This document shows, one piece after another, positions 17,379-26,104 of a DNA stretch of 64,000 nt; the first letter of the stretch is position 1, and every line of letters starts with the position of its first letter. The notes under the pieces are model-generated. The model saw only the letters and a program-made list of their open reading frames with translations, had not been told where the DNA came from and ran no database searches. Position numbers and translations under genes: made by a program. This DNA is from Williamsia limnetica (GTDB lineage: Bacteria > Actinomycetota > Actinomycetes > Mycobacteriales > Mycobacteriaceae). Where the stretch lies: contig NZ_QJSP01000010.1 of the NCBI RefSeq assembly GCF_003217475.1, positions 186,001 through 250,000 of the forward strand, in the 5' to 3' direction.

Positions 17379-18506
17379 ATGGTTGTCACATACGTCCAGC
17401 AGCAGGCGGAAGGTCAGCTCATCTCACCCATTGACAACCCCACCCCGCAGCCGATCCTGTCACCGCTGACGGAGGCCGCGATCTTCCTGGTGGCGACGGT
17501 CGAACCCGGTGGGGAATCCGACACATGGGACTTTCTCTCAGGTGTCACCGGACTCATTCGTTCAGTGGCCTCTCGCGCCCCCGACACCCGGCCCACCTGT
17601 GTCGTCGGGATCGGATCGCAGGTATGGGACCGACTCTTCAGTGGCCCACGCCCCGCCCGTCTAGCACCGTTCGTGCCCCTCGACGGCTCCGTTCACAGTG
17701 CCCCGTCGACCCCCGGCGATCTGCTGTTCCACATCCGTGCCCGCACCATGGATGTCTGCTTCGAGTTGGCCACCCAGATCGCCACACAACTCGACGGTGC
17801 CGCCCGCGTCATCGACGAGGTCCACGGTTTCCGCTACTTCGACATGCGCGACATCATCGGTTTCGTCGACGGCACCGAGAATCCCGACGGACCGGCGGCT
17901 GTTACGGCGGTCACCGCAGGCAGCGAGGATCCCGATTTCGCGGGCGGCAGTTACGTCTTGGTGCAGAAGTACCTGCACAACATGCCCGCCTGGAACGCGC
18001 TCACGACCGAGGAGCAGGAACGGTCCATCGGCCGGTCGAAGTCGGACAACATTGAGATGGACGAGGATACAAAGCCTTCCAATTCGCACACGGCGCTGAC
18101 CGTCATCGAAGACGCCACGGGCGTGCAGGTGCAGATCATGCGGGACAACATGCCGTTCGGCAACGTCGGGCAGGCCGAATACGGCACCTACTTCATCGGG
18201 TACTCCGCCGGACCCGAGGTGACCGACGAGATGCTGCGAAACATGTTCCTGGGCAAACCCGAGGGCAACTACGACAGGCTCCTCGACTTCTCCACCGCAG
18301 TCACGGGCAGCCGATACTTCGTGCCCACGATCGACTTTCTCGACGACCCACCTGAGTTCCGCGGCGCAGCCGCCAAAGACCGCGGCCAAGCCGCACCTGC
18401 CCCGGTCGACCCCGACCCGGAGATGACACCACTCGCACCCACCATGGGTTCGTTGCGTATCGGCGCCCTGCACCGGCGACGCCAGCTGACGACGGAGGAA
18501 AAATGA
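17379..18506 (+). CDS. Dye-decolourising peroxidase, encapsulin cargo (DyP, B type)
   Basis: This 375-residue haem peroxidase has the DyP motif GFVDGTENPDG (161-171; catalytic Asp164). The probable proximal haem ligand is His237 in KPSNSHTALTV, with distal Arg255 and Asn257 in MRDNMPFG. Blocks EAEYGTYFIGY-like and FLGKPEGNYDRLLDFSTA match the bacterial DypB group. A proline-rich linker (about 335-355) leads to GSLRIGAL (357-364), an encapsulin cargo-loading peptide. It is unusual that eleven residues (HRRRQLTTEEK) follow the peptide. The shell gene follows with a 4-nt ATGA overlap. The enzyme would be packaged in the nanocompartment and use H2O2 to oxidise bulky substrates. Start ATG at 17379 has only a weak upstream site. 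Confidence 0.95.
   Translation: MVVTYVQQQAEGQLISPIDNPTPQPILSPLTEAAIFLVATVEPGGESDTWDFLSGVTGLIRSVASRAPDTRPTCVVGIGSQVWDRLFSGPRPARLAPFVPLDGSVHSAPSTPGDLLFHIRARTMDVCFELATQIATQLDGAARVIDEVHGFRYFDMRDIIGFVDGTENPDGPAAVTAVTAGSEDPDFAGGSYVLVQKYLHNMPAWNALTTEEQERSIGRSKSDNIEMDEDTKPSNSHTALTVIEDATGVQVQIMRDNMPFGNVGQAEYGTYFIGYSAGPEVTDEMLRNMFLGKPEGNYDRLLDFSTAVTGSRYFVPTIDFLDDPPEFRGAAAKDRGQAAPAPVDPDPEMTPLAPTMGSLRIGALHRRRQLTTEEK
18494..18500 (+). promoter_or_regulatory. Strong ribosome binding site for the shell gene inside the DyP gene
   Basis: GGAGGAA lies two bases upstream of the encapsulin ATG (18503), within the last codons of the peroxidase. It codes part of the extra tail after the cargo-loading peptide. With the ATGA overlap it suggests translational coupling plus independent high-level initiation, suited to making about 60 shell subunits per few cargo complexes. 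Confidence 0.7.
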
Positions 18507-19309
18507 ACAACCTGCATCGCGAACTAGCGCCCATCTCGACGGCGGCCTGGGAGGCCATCGAAGAGGAGGCGACCCGATCGTTCAAGCGCAACAGCGCCGC
18601 TCGTCGCATCGTGGACGTGAACGGCCCGCTCGGACTAGAACTCGCCGCGGTGACCACCGGCAAGCGCAACCCCATCGCGGCGCCGGTCGCGGGCATCGAG
18701 GCCAGTAGCCGCACCTCGCAGTCCATCGTCGAGTTCAAGGTGCCCTTCACCGTCAGCCGAGACGCCGTCGACAACGTCGATCGCGGTGCGCAGGATTCCG
18801 ACTGGGACCCGGTGATCGACGCGGCCCGGACACTCGCACAAGCCGAGGACCGCGCTGTGTTCGAGGGCTACCAGGCGGCGGGCATCACGGGTATCCGCAG
18901 CGAATCGCCGGGCGATCCCATCAAACTCCCCGACGACGTACGCGAGTACCCCGAAGCGATCAGCCAGGCGCTGAGCCGACTTCGCCTGTCGTCGGTGGCA
19001 GGCCCGTATTCTCTCGCGCTCAGCGCCGAGGTCTGGCTCAAGGTGAACGAGACGTCCAACCACGGATATCCGATCATCCAGCACCTACAGCGCGTGATCG
19101 ACGGAGACATCATCTGGGCCCCGGCCATCGACTCGGCCTTCCTGCTCAGCACCCGTGGCGGAGACTTCGATCTCACCATCGGACAGGACGTGTCGATCGG
19201 TTACGACTCCCATGACTCCTCGACGGTCAACCTGTACCTGCAGGAGACGTTCACGTTCCTCGTCTACACCGGCGAAGCGGCAGTGTCGTTCGACACGACG
19301 ACAGGCTGA
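18503..19309 (+). CDS. Family 1 encapsulin nanocompartment shell protein
   Basis: This 268-residue shell protein has an HK97-type fold. It starts with the typical MNNLHRELAPISTAAWEAIEEEA and ends ETFTFLVYTGEAAVSF. Other family blocks are NGPLGLELAAVTTG, VPFTVSRDAVDNVDRGAQDSDWD and YPIIQHLQRVIDGDIIWAPAI. The length fits T=1 encapsulins (60 subunits, about 24 nm in characterised examples such as Brevibacterium linens and Mycobacterium). The DyP cargo gene immediately upstream carries the targeting peptide, making a complete two-gene system. No ferritin-like or FolB cargo gene is adjacent. A terminator follows at 19331-19364. Confidence 0.96.
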   Translation: MNNLHRELAPISTAAWEAIEEEATRSFKRNSAARRIVDVNGPLGLELAAVTTGKRNPIAAPVAGIEASSRTSQSIVEFKVPFTVSRDAVDNVDRGAQDSDWDPVIDAARTLAQAEDRAVFEGYQAAGITGIRSESPGDPIKLPDDVREYPEAISQALSRLRLSSVAGPYSLALSAEVWLKVNETSNHGYPIIQHLQRVIDGDIIWAPAIDSAFLLSTRGGDFDLTIGQDVSIGYDSHDSSTVNLYLQETFTFLVYTGEAAVSFDTTTG

Positions 19310-19330
19310 CCCGTAGAAACAGGCGAATTC

Positions 19331-19364
19331 GGAAGACCCAGATGTTGCAGCAGCTGGGTCTTCC
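19331..19364 (+). terminator. Terminator hairpin after the encapsulin operon
   Basis: A perfect 11-bp inverted repeat (GGAAGACCCAG and CTGGGTCTTCC) with a 12-nt loop lies 21 bp past the shell gene stop; a T-rich stretch (TTTGTTTTTC) follows about 14 nt later. It separates the operon from the convergent HNH nuclease gene and may serve both. Confidence 0.75.
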
Positions 19365-19391
19365 TGATTCGACTGGGTTTGTTTTTCAGGC

Positions 19392-20054
19392 TCAACACTG
19401 TTCGAGGGCACGGGTGAGCACGGGCACGGAAGGCCGATCGAGATACAGACCGTACGTCCGCAGCACCATGACGAACTGAACCGCGTACTGACAGTGGAAT
19501 CCTGAGTTCGCCGGCATCCAGCGCGAGGGTGCGGAGTCACTCTTGTCCTGGTTCGCCTCGCCGTCCACCGCCACCAGGTTGGCGGGGTCATTCGCGAAAC
19601 GCTGCCGCATCGCACCACTCCACGTACGTGCGCCCATGGCCCACGCGTAGGCGAGCGGCACGATGTGGTCGATCTGGACCTTGGCGCCAGACCCCTTGCC
19701 GCGCTTGAACACGATCCAGTGACCACTGTAGGGACTGCGAAGCTCACCCGCGGCGACCGCACGCGCGCAACTGTCGACCACCGCCAGGACCTTGTCGCCC
19801 AGATCGCGATTCAGGATGTCGTTGCGGGTGTCGCACCCGTTGTTCGCCCCGGCGGCATCGGTGTTGTCGGTCCACGCCTGCCCGAAAGCGCTCCGCTCGT
19901 AGTCGGTGGCGTCCGGACGTTGGGCCAGCACCGGCACGAGGGACAGTTCCCCGAGCATTCGCCGCTCGTCCGCCGACGGTCCTCCTCCGCGGTGCGACAG
20001 CACGCCGGTACCGGCGGCGAGTGTCGCAGTGACCGCGAACACCATCAGTAGCAC
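19392..20054 (-). CDS. Secreted HNH endonuclease-family protein (DUF1524/GmrSD C-terminal type)
   Basis: This protein of about 220 residues has an N-terminal hydrophobic signal or anchor (VLLMVFAVTATLAAGTG) and a C-terminal HNH-like domain. Its signature is QIDHIVPLAYAWAMGA plus NQDKSDSAPSRWMP, as in secreted actinobacterial DUF1524 proteins. Two Cys pairs (CDTRND, CARAV, FHCQY, EQC) could form disulphides outside the cell. Presumed role: extracellular nuclease. The start is uncertain: GTG 20054 or ATG 20045 are the first plausible starts after the recG stop; upstream sequence in this frame is recG read out of frame. It lies 28 nt behind recG on the same strand. Confidence 0.8.
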   Translation of the reverse strand: MLLMVFAVTATLAAGTGVLSHRGGGPSADERRMLGELSLVPVLAQRPDATDYERSAFGQAWTDNTDAAGANNGCDTRNDILNRDLGDKVLAVVDSCARAVAAGELRSPYSGHWIVFKRGKGSGAKVQIDHIVPLAYAWAMGARTWSGAMRQRFANDPANLVAVDGEANQDKSDSAPSRWMPANSGFHCQYAVQFVMVLRTYGLYLDRPSVPVLTRALEQC

Positions 20055-20082
20055 CCACCAGCGAGACGAGAGACCTACGCCA

Positions 20083-22440
20083 TCAGGACTTGTCGAGAAA
20101 CGCCAGGCGTACCGGACCCAGGATCGAGTCGATGAGGGACGCCATGGGTTTGTGTTCGACGAGCGTGAGGTCGCTGCCCACCACCTCGTCGGCGAGCGCA
20201 CGCGTGTCGACGATGAGATCGCCGTCGGTGAGGAGCGAGAGGAACCGGAGCGATGAGGTCTGCCCGGACTGGAGCGAGCCAAGCAGATCACCTTCCCTTC
20301 GCTGACGGAGGTCGACGTACGACAACTCGAACCCATCATTGGACGCGGCGACCGCCTGCAGCCGTTCCATCGACGGCGACATCTCCGACGATCCGGTGAT
20401 GAGCAGGCACAATCCGGGCAAACCACCACGCCCTACACGACCCCGAAGCTGGTGGAGCTGGCTGACCCCGAATCGGTCGGCATCGACGATCACCATGGTG
20501 GTGGCATTCGGGACGTCGACGCCCACCTCGATGACCGTGGTGGAGACGAGGATGTCGACGTGTCCGGCGGTGAACTCCCCCATCACCTCGCTTTTCTCGT
20601 CGGGCGACAACCTGCCGTGCAGCAACTCGATGCGGTGCCCGCCGAGCGGTCCCTCACCGAGGGTCTTGAACATGTCCACCGCCGCAGTCGCTGGTTCGGC
20701 CGCACCCTCCGACGACTTCTGCTGCGACCGCTGGCCCGCAGGCGTCCCGTCGTCGCCGATGCGTGCGCACACCACATAGACTTGCCGGCCGGCCTCGACC
20801 TCTTCGCCGACGCGCTGCCAGACCCGTTGTACCCATTTGGGATTGCCGCGGGGCACCACACTCGTGGTGATCGGCTGCCGGCCCCGAGGTAGTTCCCGGA
20901 GAGTCGAGGTCTCCAGGTCCCCGAAGACCGTCATGGCGACCGTCCGAGGGATGGGGGTTGCGGTCATCACCAACAGGTGAGGCACCACACCATCGCGGCC
21001 GCGAGACCGCAAGGTGTCGCGTTGCTCCACCCCGAAGCGGTGCTGTTCGTCGACAACGACAAAACCCAGATTGAAGAAGTCGACGTTGTCTTGCAGCAGG
21101 GCGTGGGTTCCGATGAGGATGCCCACCTGGCCGGTGACCGTCTCGAGCAAGGCGGTTCGTTTGGCTGCCGTCTTCATCGATCCGGTGATCAGAGCGACTC
21201 GTGTCGCCCCCTCTTCTCCTTCGAGTTCGCCTTCCTTGGCGAGCCCACCCAGCATCGTCTCCAGAGTTCTGAAATGCTGCGCCGCAAGCACTTCCGTGGG
21301 GGCCAACAGGGCGCACTGATAGCCGTTGTCGATCACTCGGAGCATCGCCAGCAACGCGACCAAGGTCTTCCCCGAGCCGACCTCACCCTGCAGGAGCCTG
21401 CTCATCGGCGACACCACAGCGGTCCGGTCCGCGCCGTGCGGAGCCTGCAGGTCGGCGGTGATCTCATCGATCACCACGCGTTGGCCATCGGTGAGGGTGA
21501 ACGGCAAACGGTCCAGCAGCTTGTCCTCGAGTCCGCCCGGGACGTGCGGGCACGACGGCCCTGTCGCTCCCCGATCCACATGACGGCGTTGCGCGAGCGC
21601 GAGTTGGAGCGCCAGCGCTTCATCGAACCTGAGACGGGCACTGGCCTGGTCGATGTCGTGTTGACCCTCCGGAACATGGATCTTGCGCAACGCCTCATCC
21701 GAGCCGATCAAACCTCGGATGGCCCGTTCATCTTCTGGAAGCGGATCCTCGATCGGCGCGAGCTCGCCGAGAACCGCCCGCACGCACTGCCAGATGGTCC
21801 AGGCCTGCAGCTTGGCCGTCCCGCGGTAGACCGGAATCACATCACGCAGGAAGTCGGAGAAATCGAGGGTTCCGTCCGAGCCGTCACCGTCACCGGCGTC
21901 GGTCGCAAGGGCTTTGGCAATGCCCTGCATCAGCACCGACCCGACTGCGTCGTCGGCTTCGATCGACGTGCCGTCCTCCGGCAGTTTGAGCCAGTTCGGG
22001 TGGGTCAATTGCAGTTCGTCGCGAAAGTACTTGACCTCGCCCGCCATCATGACCCGCGATCCCTTCGGCAGCTTGGCCGCGATCCACGGGGAGTTGAAGA
22101 AAGTCACGGCGATGCGGAACTTCCCGTCGAAGACGACGAGCTTGACCATCTTCTTCCGCGAGTTGCGAATCGGGATCGTCTTGTTGTCCTCGACCCGCGC
22201 AACCACCGTCAGCCGTTCCCCGGGTTCGGGTTTGCGCTCCCCTGACAGGTCTCCCTGTTTGACATATCGATCAGGCACGTACCGGAGCAACTCACCGACG
22301 GTCTGTACGTGAATCTGCTCATCCAGCATCTCGGCAGCCTTGGGACCGAGCACCGACTCCAACGAATCTGACAGCGTCACCGACGGCGCGATGGCGCGAC
22401 CCTCTTGTGAAACCACTACTGCGTCACCACTATTCGACAC
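20083..22440 (-). CDS. recG: ATP-dependent DNA helicase RecG
   Basis: RecG regresses stalled forks and moves Holliday junctions. The 785-residue protein has an N-terminal OB-fold wedge domain (TVVARVEDNKTIPIRNSRKK...), a helicase core with Walker A (GEVGSGKTLVALLAML), a DEQH box (VVVDEQHRFGVEQR), motif III (MTATPIPRT) and motif VI (QLHQLRGRVGRG), and the TRG/C-terminal part. An insertion of low complexity (GQRSQQKSSEGAAEPATAA) sits between motifs IV and V. The GTG start at 22440 overlaps the end of the DAK2 gene by 11 nt. Rv2973c is the likely equivalent. Confidence 0.96.
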   Translation of the reverse strand: MSNSGDAVVVSQEGRAIAPSVTLSDSLESVLGPKAAEMLDEQIHVQTVGELLRYVPDRYVKQGDLSGERKPEPGERLTVVARVEDNKTIPIRNSRKKMVKLVVFDGKFRIAVTFFNSPWIAAKLPKGSRVMMAGEVKYFRDELQLTHPNWLKLPEDGTSIEADDAVGSVLMQGIAKALATDAGDGDGSDGTLDFSDFLRDVIPVYRGTAKLQAWTIWQCVRAVLGELAPIEDPLPEDERAIRGLIGSDEALRKIHVPEGQHDIDQASARLRFDEALALQLALAQRRHVDRGATGPSCPHVPGGLEDKLLDRLPFTLTDGQRVVIDEITADLQAPHGADRTAVVSPMSRLLQGEVGSGKTLVALLAMLRVIDNGYQCALLAPTEVLAAQHFRTLETMLGGLAKEGELEGEEGATRVALITGSMKTAAKRTALLETVTGQVGILIGTHALLQDNVDFFNLGFVVVDEQHRFGVEQRDTLRSRGRDGVVPHLLVMTATPIPRTVAMTVFGDLETSTLRELPRGRQPITTSVVPRGNPKWVQRVWQRVGEEVEAGRQVYVVCARIGDDGTPAGQRSQQKSSEGAAEPATAAVDMFKTLGEGPLGGHRIELLHGRLSPDEKSEVMGEFTAGHVDILVSTTVIEVGVDVPNATTMVIVDADRFGVSQLHQLRGRVGRGGLPGLCLLITGSSEMSPSMERLQAVAASNDGFELSYVDLRQRREGDLLGSLQSGQTSSLRFLSLLTDGDLIVDTRALADEVVGSDLTLVEHKPMASLIDSILGPVRLAFLDKS

Positions 22441-24109
22441 CCACCTGTAACAACTCGCCTACCTGTCCCCCGGAAAAGCTCACGAACTCGACACCCGGGT
22501 GGTTAGTGTTCACGTGCTCCTCGAGCTGTTCGAGGATGCGCGGCTCGAGATTGCGACCGGCCAGCACGCTGACCATCTCACCGCCGGTACTGAGCAGTAG
22601 GTCGATCAGACCGGCTGCAGCACCAAGGATTTCGGGATCAATGACGAGCACGCCGTCACCGATGAGGCCGAGCTGGTCGCCGGGCTCGCAGGTGCCCGCG
22701 AAGGTCAGTGTCCTCTCGGTTGCCGTGACCACCGCACCGAACCTGGTGGCCGCGGCGGCTTCTGCCATCGCGTAGGCGTCGTCGTCCGGGAGTTGACTCG
22801 GATCGTGCACAGCCATCGCCGACAGGCTCTGCACCATCGAACCCCCAGGCAGGATGACCACCGAGCGCTCACGCGATCTGGCCGCCGCGGCGACGGCGAC
22901 CAGGTCCTGGGCCGGCAGTGCACCGTTTCCCATGAGGATCACGTGCGCGCTGTCGACCTCGATGATGGCTTTGGCGAGCGCGTCCGCGTCCAGTTCGCCG
23001 GCTCCGCCCGAGTCCGCCCGGACCACCACCGCGCCCTCCTGCTCGAACAGCTCAGCCGCCTCGTCGCCGGTCACCACTGCCACCACCGCACGTTTACGGC
23101 GCGGCGGATGGCCCGCCTTTTCTTCCTGGCCGCGGTGGGCGTCGAGGAGAAAGCAACTGATCCGGATGTCGCTCACCGTTCCCAACGCGAGTCCCGCTTC
23201 GACGACGAGGCCGGGTTCGCACGTGTGGACGTGGACGGAGAACTTCTCTCCGGCCACGGCGTCGGCGCTGTCACCGACGATGACCACCGCGTCACCCAGG
23301 TCGTCGAGGTTCGCTCGGAGGGTCGAGATCTGTTCAGCTCGAGCACCTTCGAGTAGATACATCACCTCGAAATCCATCTCGTCATCGCTGTCGCACGGCT
23401 CACCGATCTCGTGCCCCACCCGGTTTCCCCCACCGGCGAGCGCGCCTTGATACCGGCGTCGGCGCGCGGAGACGCCGGTGAGAACCCGAACCAACTCGTC
23501 GAACAGCACCAACAGCCCGCGGCCGCCGGCATCGACCACACCCGCCTGCGCGAGCACATCGAGTTGCCCCTGCGTCAGGTCCAGGTCATCGGCGCAACCG
23601 TCTGCGATCGCACGGGCCAGGTCGGCCGGAGTGGCATCGGTGTGCTGCGCTGCGTTCTCACCTGCGCGGCGCAGCAAGGTCAGCACGGTGCCCTCCCGGG
23701 GCTCACTGACCGCACGGGTCGCCGCCAGCGATCCCAACCGCAGTCCGGCGACCCAGAGCCGGTTGAAGTAGACCCGTCCGTCCATCTGGTTGACCTCGGC
23801 GGCGTCGGCCAGTCCCACGAGCACCTGCGACAGGATGATCCCCGAATTACCCCGCGCCTTCGAGACAGCCCCGTCGGCCATCGCTCGCGCCACCTGCGCG
23901 GTGTCGGCGTCGGGATCTAATTGATCCACGGCATCAGCCGCCGCCATCATCGTGTGCAACATATTGCTGCCCGTGTCGGAGTCCGGGATCGGGAACACGT
24001 TGAGATCGTTGATCTCGGCCCGCACACCATCCAGGCTCGTCACGGTGCCGTGGATCCAATCGCGCAGCAGACCCGGGTCCATCGCGGGAGCCCCAACCTG
24101 CTCTGTCAC
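22430..24109 (-). CDS. DAK2 domain protein, FakA-like fatty-acid kinase candidate
   Basis: This 559-residue protein has an N-terminal DAK2 (dihydroxyacetone kinase L-like) domain marked by NVFPIPDSDTGSNMLHTM, GARGNSGIILSQ-like and DAGGRGLLVLFDEL blocks, and a C-terminal FakA-type region (VILMGNGALPAQDL, VVILPGGSMVQSLSAM). In Firmicutes FakA phosphorylates fatty acids held by DegV/FakB; a DegV gene lies at 8641-9495. GTG at 24109 was chosen because of the strong ribosome site GAGGAGGTG. Followed by recG with an 11-nt overlap. The kinase role is inferred from family; Rv2974c is the likely counterpart. Confidence 0.88.
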   Translation of the reverse strand: MTEQVGAPAMDPGLLRDWIHGTVTSLDGVRAEINDLNVFPIPDSDTGSNMLHTMMAAADAVDQLDPDADTAQVARAMADGAVSKARGNSGIILSQVLVGLADAAEVNQMDGRVYFNRLWVAGLRLGSLAATRAVSEPREGTVLTLLRRAGENAAQHTDATPADLARAIADGCADDLDLTQGQLDVLAQAGVVDAGGRGLLVLFDELVRVLTGVSARRRRYQGALAGGGNRVGHEIGEPCDSDDEMDFEVMYLLEGARAEQISTLRANLDDLGDAVVIVGDSADAVAGEKFSVHVHTCEPGLVVEAGLALGTVSDIRISCFLLDAHRGQEEKAGHPPRRKRAVVAVVTGDEAAELFEQEGAVVVRADSGGAGELDADALAKAIIEVDSAHVILMGNGALPAQDLVAVAAAARSRERSVVILPGGSMVQSLSAMAVHDPSQLPDDDAYAMAEAAAATRFGAVVTATERTLTFAGTCEPGDQLGLIGDGVLVIDPEILGAAAGLIDLLLSTGGEMVSVLAGRNLEPRILEQLEEHVNTNHPGVEFVSFSGGQVGELLQVGVE

Positions 24110-24250
24110 TGCCCGCACCTCCTCGGTCTGACGCACAGCCTAATCTGTTGCCGGCCGAGCTCCTGCGACGTCGCTCCGTCACAGTGCTTCAGGCCGGAGC
24201 CTGAGCTCCACCATTTTACGGAGACGAAGCGAAGTGAGGTCAGGCCGGTT

Positions 24251-24278
24251 TTGATCATCGCCGGTGAGCCGCTATTCT
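24251..24278 (+). promoter_or_regulatory. Probable promoter of rpmB
   Basis: TTGATC (24251-24256) and TATTCT (24273-24278) are separated by 16 nt. A transcript starting about 24285 would begin almost exactly at the 38-nt hairpin that precedes rpmB. Confidence 0.5.
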
Positions 24279-24287
24279 TGCAGGGTT

Positions 24288-24325
24288 GCCTATCGGACAC
24301 CGGTGCATGCCGGATACCGATAGGC
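24288..24325 (+). promoter_or_regulatory. Stem-loop in the rpmB leader
   Basis: A 9-bp perfect outer stem (GCCTATCGG / CCGATAGGC) encloses an inner CCGG/CCGG pair with loop TGCATG. It lies 35 nt upstream of the rpmB ATG and just downstream of the likely promoter, so it would form at the 5' end of the mRNA. It may be a ribosomal-protein autoregulatory leader or an mRNA stability element; which one is not known. Confidence 0.45.
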
Positions 24326-24360
24326 CGTGACCACCATTTTCTCATTGAAGGAGTTCGACG

Positions 24361-24552
24361 ATGGCTGCCGTCTGCGACGTTTGCGCCAAGGGCCCCGGCT
24401 TCGGTAAGTCGGTCTCGCATTCACACCGGCGCACCAACCGGCGCTGGAACCCGAATATCCAGTCCGTTCGTGCGCAGGTCGCCCCCGGAAACCGCAAGCG
24501 CATCAATGTGTGCACCTCTTGCTTGAAGGCCGGCAAAGTCTCTCGAGGCTGA
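24361..24552 (+). CDS. rpmB: 50S ribosomal protein L28, zinc-binding (C+) form
   Basis: This 63-residue L28 starts [20 protein letters not shown], with the partner cysteine pair CTSC at 52-55, so it has the four cysteines of the zinc-binding form. Mycobacteriales usually also have zinc-free paralogues elsewhere that replace it under zinc starvation. The ATG at 24361 follows AAGGAG. A crotonase-like gene starts 6 nt after the stop and may be co-transcribed. Its place next to the divergent DAK2/recG genes is the usual one in this order. Confidence 0.97.
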   Translation: MAAVCDVCAKGPGFGKSVSHSHRRTNRRWNPNIQSVRAQVAPGNRKRINVCTSCLKAGKVSRG

Positions 24553-24557
24553 CCCAC

Positions 24558-25379
24558 GTGTCTGACTCACAGCTGAGCGTTGCCTCCGAGTCCGACTCGG
24601 TCCAACTCACCGCTGACGGTGTGCTGCGTATCGCCGTAGCCACCGAAAAGGCAGGCAACTCGCTGGATCGCGACTGCTTCAACCGCGGCACCGAGGCATT
24701 GCTGAAGGTTGCGCGCGGCGAGATCAAGGCCGGCGCGGTGCTGCTGCTCGGCACCGGCGCAAACTTCTGTGCCGGCGGCAACGTTCGCTCGTTCGCAGCT
24801 GCGCCGGACCGGCCTGTGTTCCTGTCCGGTCTGGCCGGCGATTTTCACGAGTTCGTCAAAGCACTCGTCGGGGCCAATCTGCCCGTGGTCGGCGCCATCC
24901 AGGGATGGGCCGCAGGCGCGGGCATGAGCCTGGTTACCCACTGCGACGTCGCCATCGGCGGAAACGCCACGAAACTCCGACCGGCCTACGTCGGTATCGG
25001 GCTCACGCCCGACGGTGGTCTGACCTGGTCGCTGCCAAGGGTCGTCGGCACTGCCCGCGCCCGCGACATCATCTTGACCAACCGCATCCTCGGCGCCGCC
25101 GAGGCACTCGAGATCGGTCTGCTGTCGCGAGTGGTCGATGACGAGCAAGTACTCGCCACTGCTGAGGCCGCTGCCGCCGACCTCGTCACCGGACCGTGGC
25201 GAACCCTCGCCGCAACGCGAGCACTGCTGTCCGATTCACCGGCCGCGACACTGGCCGAGCAGCTCGACGCCGAAGCGCGTTCCATCTCTGCCCTCTCCGG
25301 AGTTCCGGAAGGCATCGAGGGCGTCGACGCTTTCCTCGCGAAGCGCTCACCGGATTACTCCAGCCTCAACGGCAAGTGA
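24558..25379 (+). CDS. Enoyl-CoA hydratase/isomerase-like protein
   Basis: This 273-residue crotonase-fold protein has an oxyanion block GANFCAGGNVRSFAAA and the second block GWAAGAGMSLVTHCDVAIGG; the third block LTPDGGLTWSLPRVVG is typical of PaaG-like isomerases/hydratases. Catalytic specificity is unknown. The start GTG at 24558 gives a normal N-terminus and lies 6 nt after rpmB, suggesting co-transcription; a frame extending back into rpmB is not credible. It converges on ung. Confidence 0.85.
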   Translation: MSDSQLSVASESDSVQLTADGVLRIAVATEKAGNSLDRDCFNRGTEALLKVARGEIKAGAVLLLGTGANFCAGGNVRSFAAAPDRPVFLSGLAGDFHEFVKALVGANLPVVGAIQGWAAGAGMSLVTHCDVAIGGNATKLRPAYVGIGLTPDGGLTWSLPRVVGTARARDIILTNRILGAAEALEIGLLSRVVDDEQVLATAEAAAADLVTGPWRTLAATRALLSDSPAATLAEQLDAEARSISALSGVPEGIEGVDAFLAKRSPDYSSLNGK

Positions 25380-25409
25380 TCGTCACGGTTGTTCGGTAGT
25401 CGAAAACCC

Positions 25410-26099
25410 TCACGGCAATCGCCAGTCGACTTCGACCCCGCCGCGCTCTCTGAGCGCGGCATTGGCATTCGAGAACGGTTTCGACCCGAAGAACCCGCGC
25501 CGCGCTGACAGCGGTGACGGATGGGGCGAGATGATGGTGGTCACCCCTGGTAACCACGGTTCGAGCGACGCCGCGTCCTTTCCCCACAGAATCGCGACCA
25601 GCGGCTGATCTCGCGCGGCGAGTGCCTTGATGGCGCACTCGGTCACCGCTTCCCATCCTTTTCCGCGATGACTCGCGGCCGCCCCCGGCGCCACGGTGAG
25701 CACCCTGTTCAGCAGCAACACACCCTGCTTCGCCCACGGCGTCAGGTCACCGTTCGACGGCCGCGGATAGCCGAGATCGTCGCAGTATTCGGTGAAGATG
25801 TTGCCGAGACTGCGCGGCACCGGGCGCACGTCCTCGGCCACGGAAAAGCTCAATCCGACGGCGTGCCCTGGCGTCGGGTACGGGTCCTGGCCGACGACCA
25901 GCACCCGGACGTCCTCGAACGGATTGGTGAAGGCTCGCAACACATTTGCACCCTCGGGCAGATAGGTGCGGCCTGCTGACAACTCACCGCGGAGAAACTC
26001 ACCCATCTTCGCGATGTCCGCCGCCACCGGTTCGAGCGCTTGCGCCCATCCGGGATCGATGAGTGCCGAAAGGGGTTGCGCCCCGGTCTTGTCACTCAT
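25410..26099 (-). CDS. ung: Uracil-DNA glycosylase
   Basis: Ung removes uracil from DNA as the first step of base excision repair, important in GC-rich genomes where cytosine deamination is frequent. The 229-residue protein has the catalytic water-activating loop [15 protein letters not shown] with Asp72, and the leucine-loop motif [13 protein letters not shown] with His193. The length is standard for family 1 UDG. The ATG at 26099 was chosen over a longer frame reading back through the carbonic anhydrase gene. It starts 5 nt after that gene. Confidence 0.97.
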   Translation of the reverse strand: MSDKTGAQPLSALIDPGWAQALEPVAADIAKMGEFLRGELSAGRTYLPEGANVLRAFTNPFEDVRVLVVGQDPYPTPGHAVGLSFSVAEDVRPVPRSLGNIFTEYCDDLGYPRPSNGDLTPWAKQGVLLLNRVLTVAPGAAASHRGKGWEAVTECAIKALAARDQPLVAILWGKDAASLEPWLPGVTTIISPHPSPLSARRGFFGSKPFSNANAALRERGGVEVDWRLP

Positions 26100-26104
26100 G
26101 CTGC

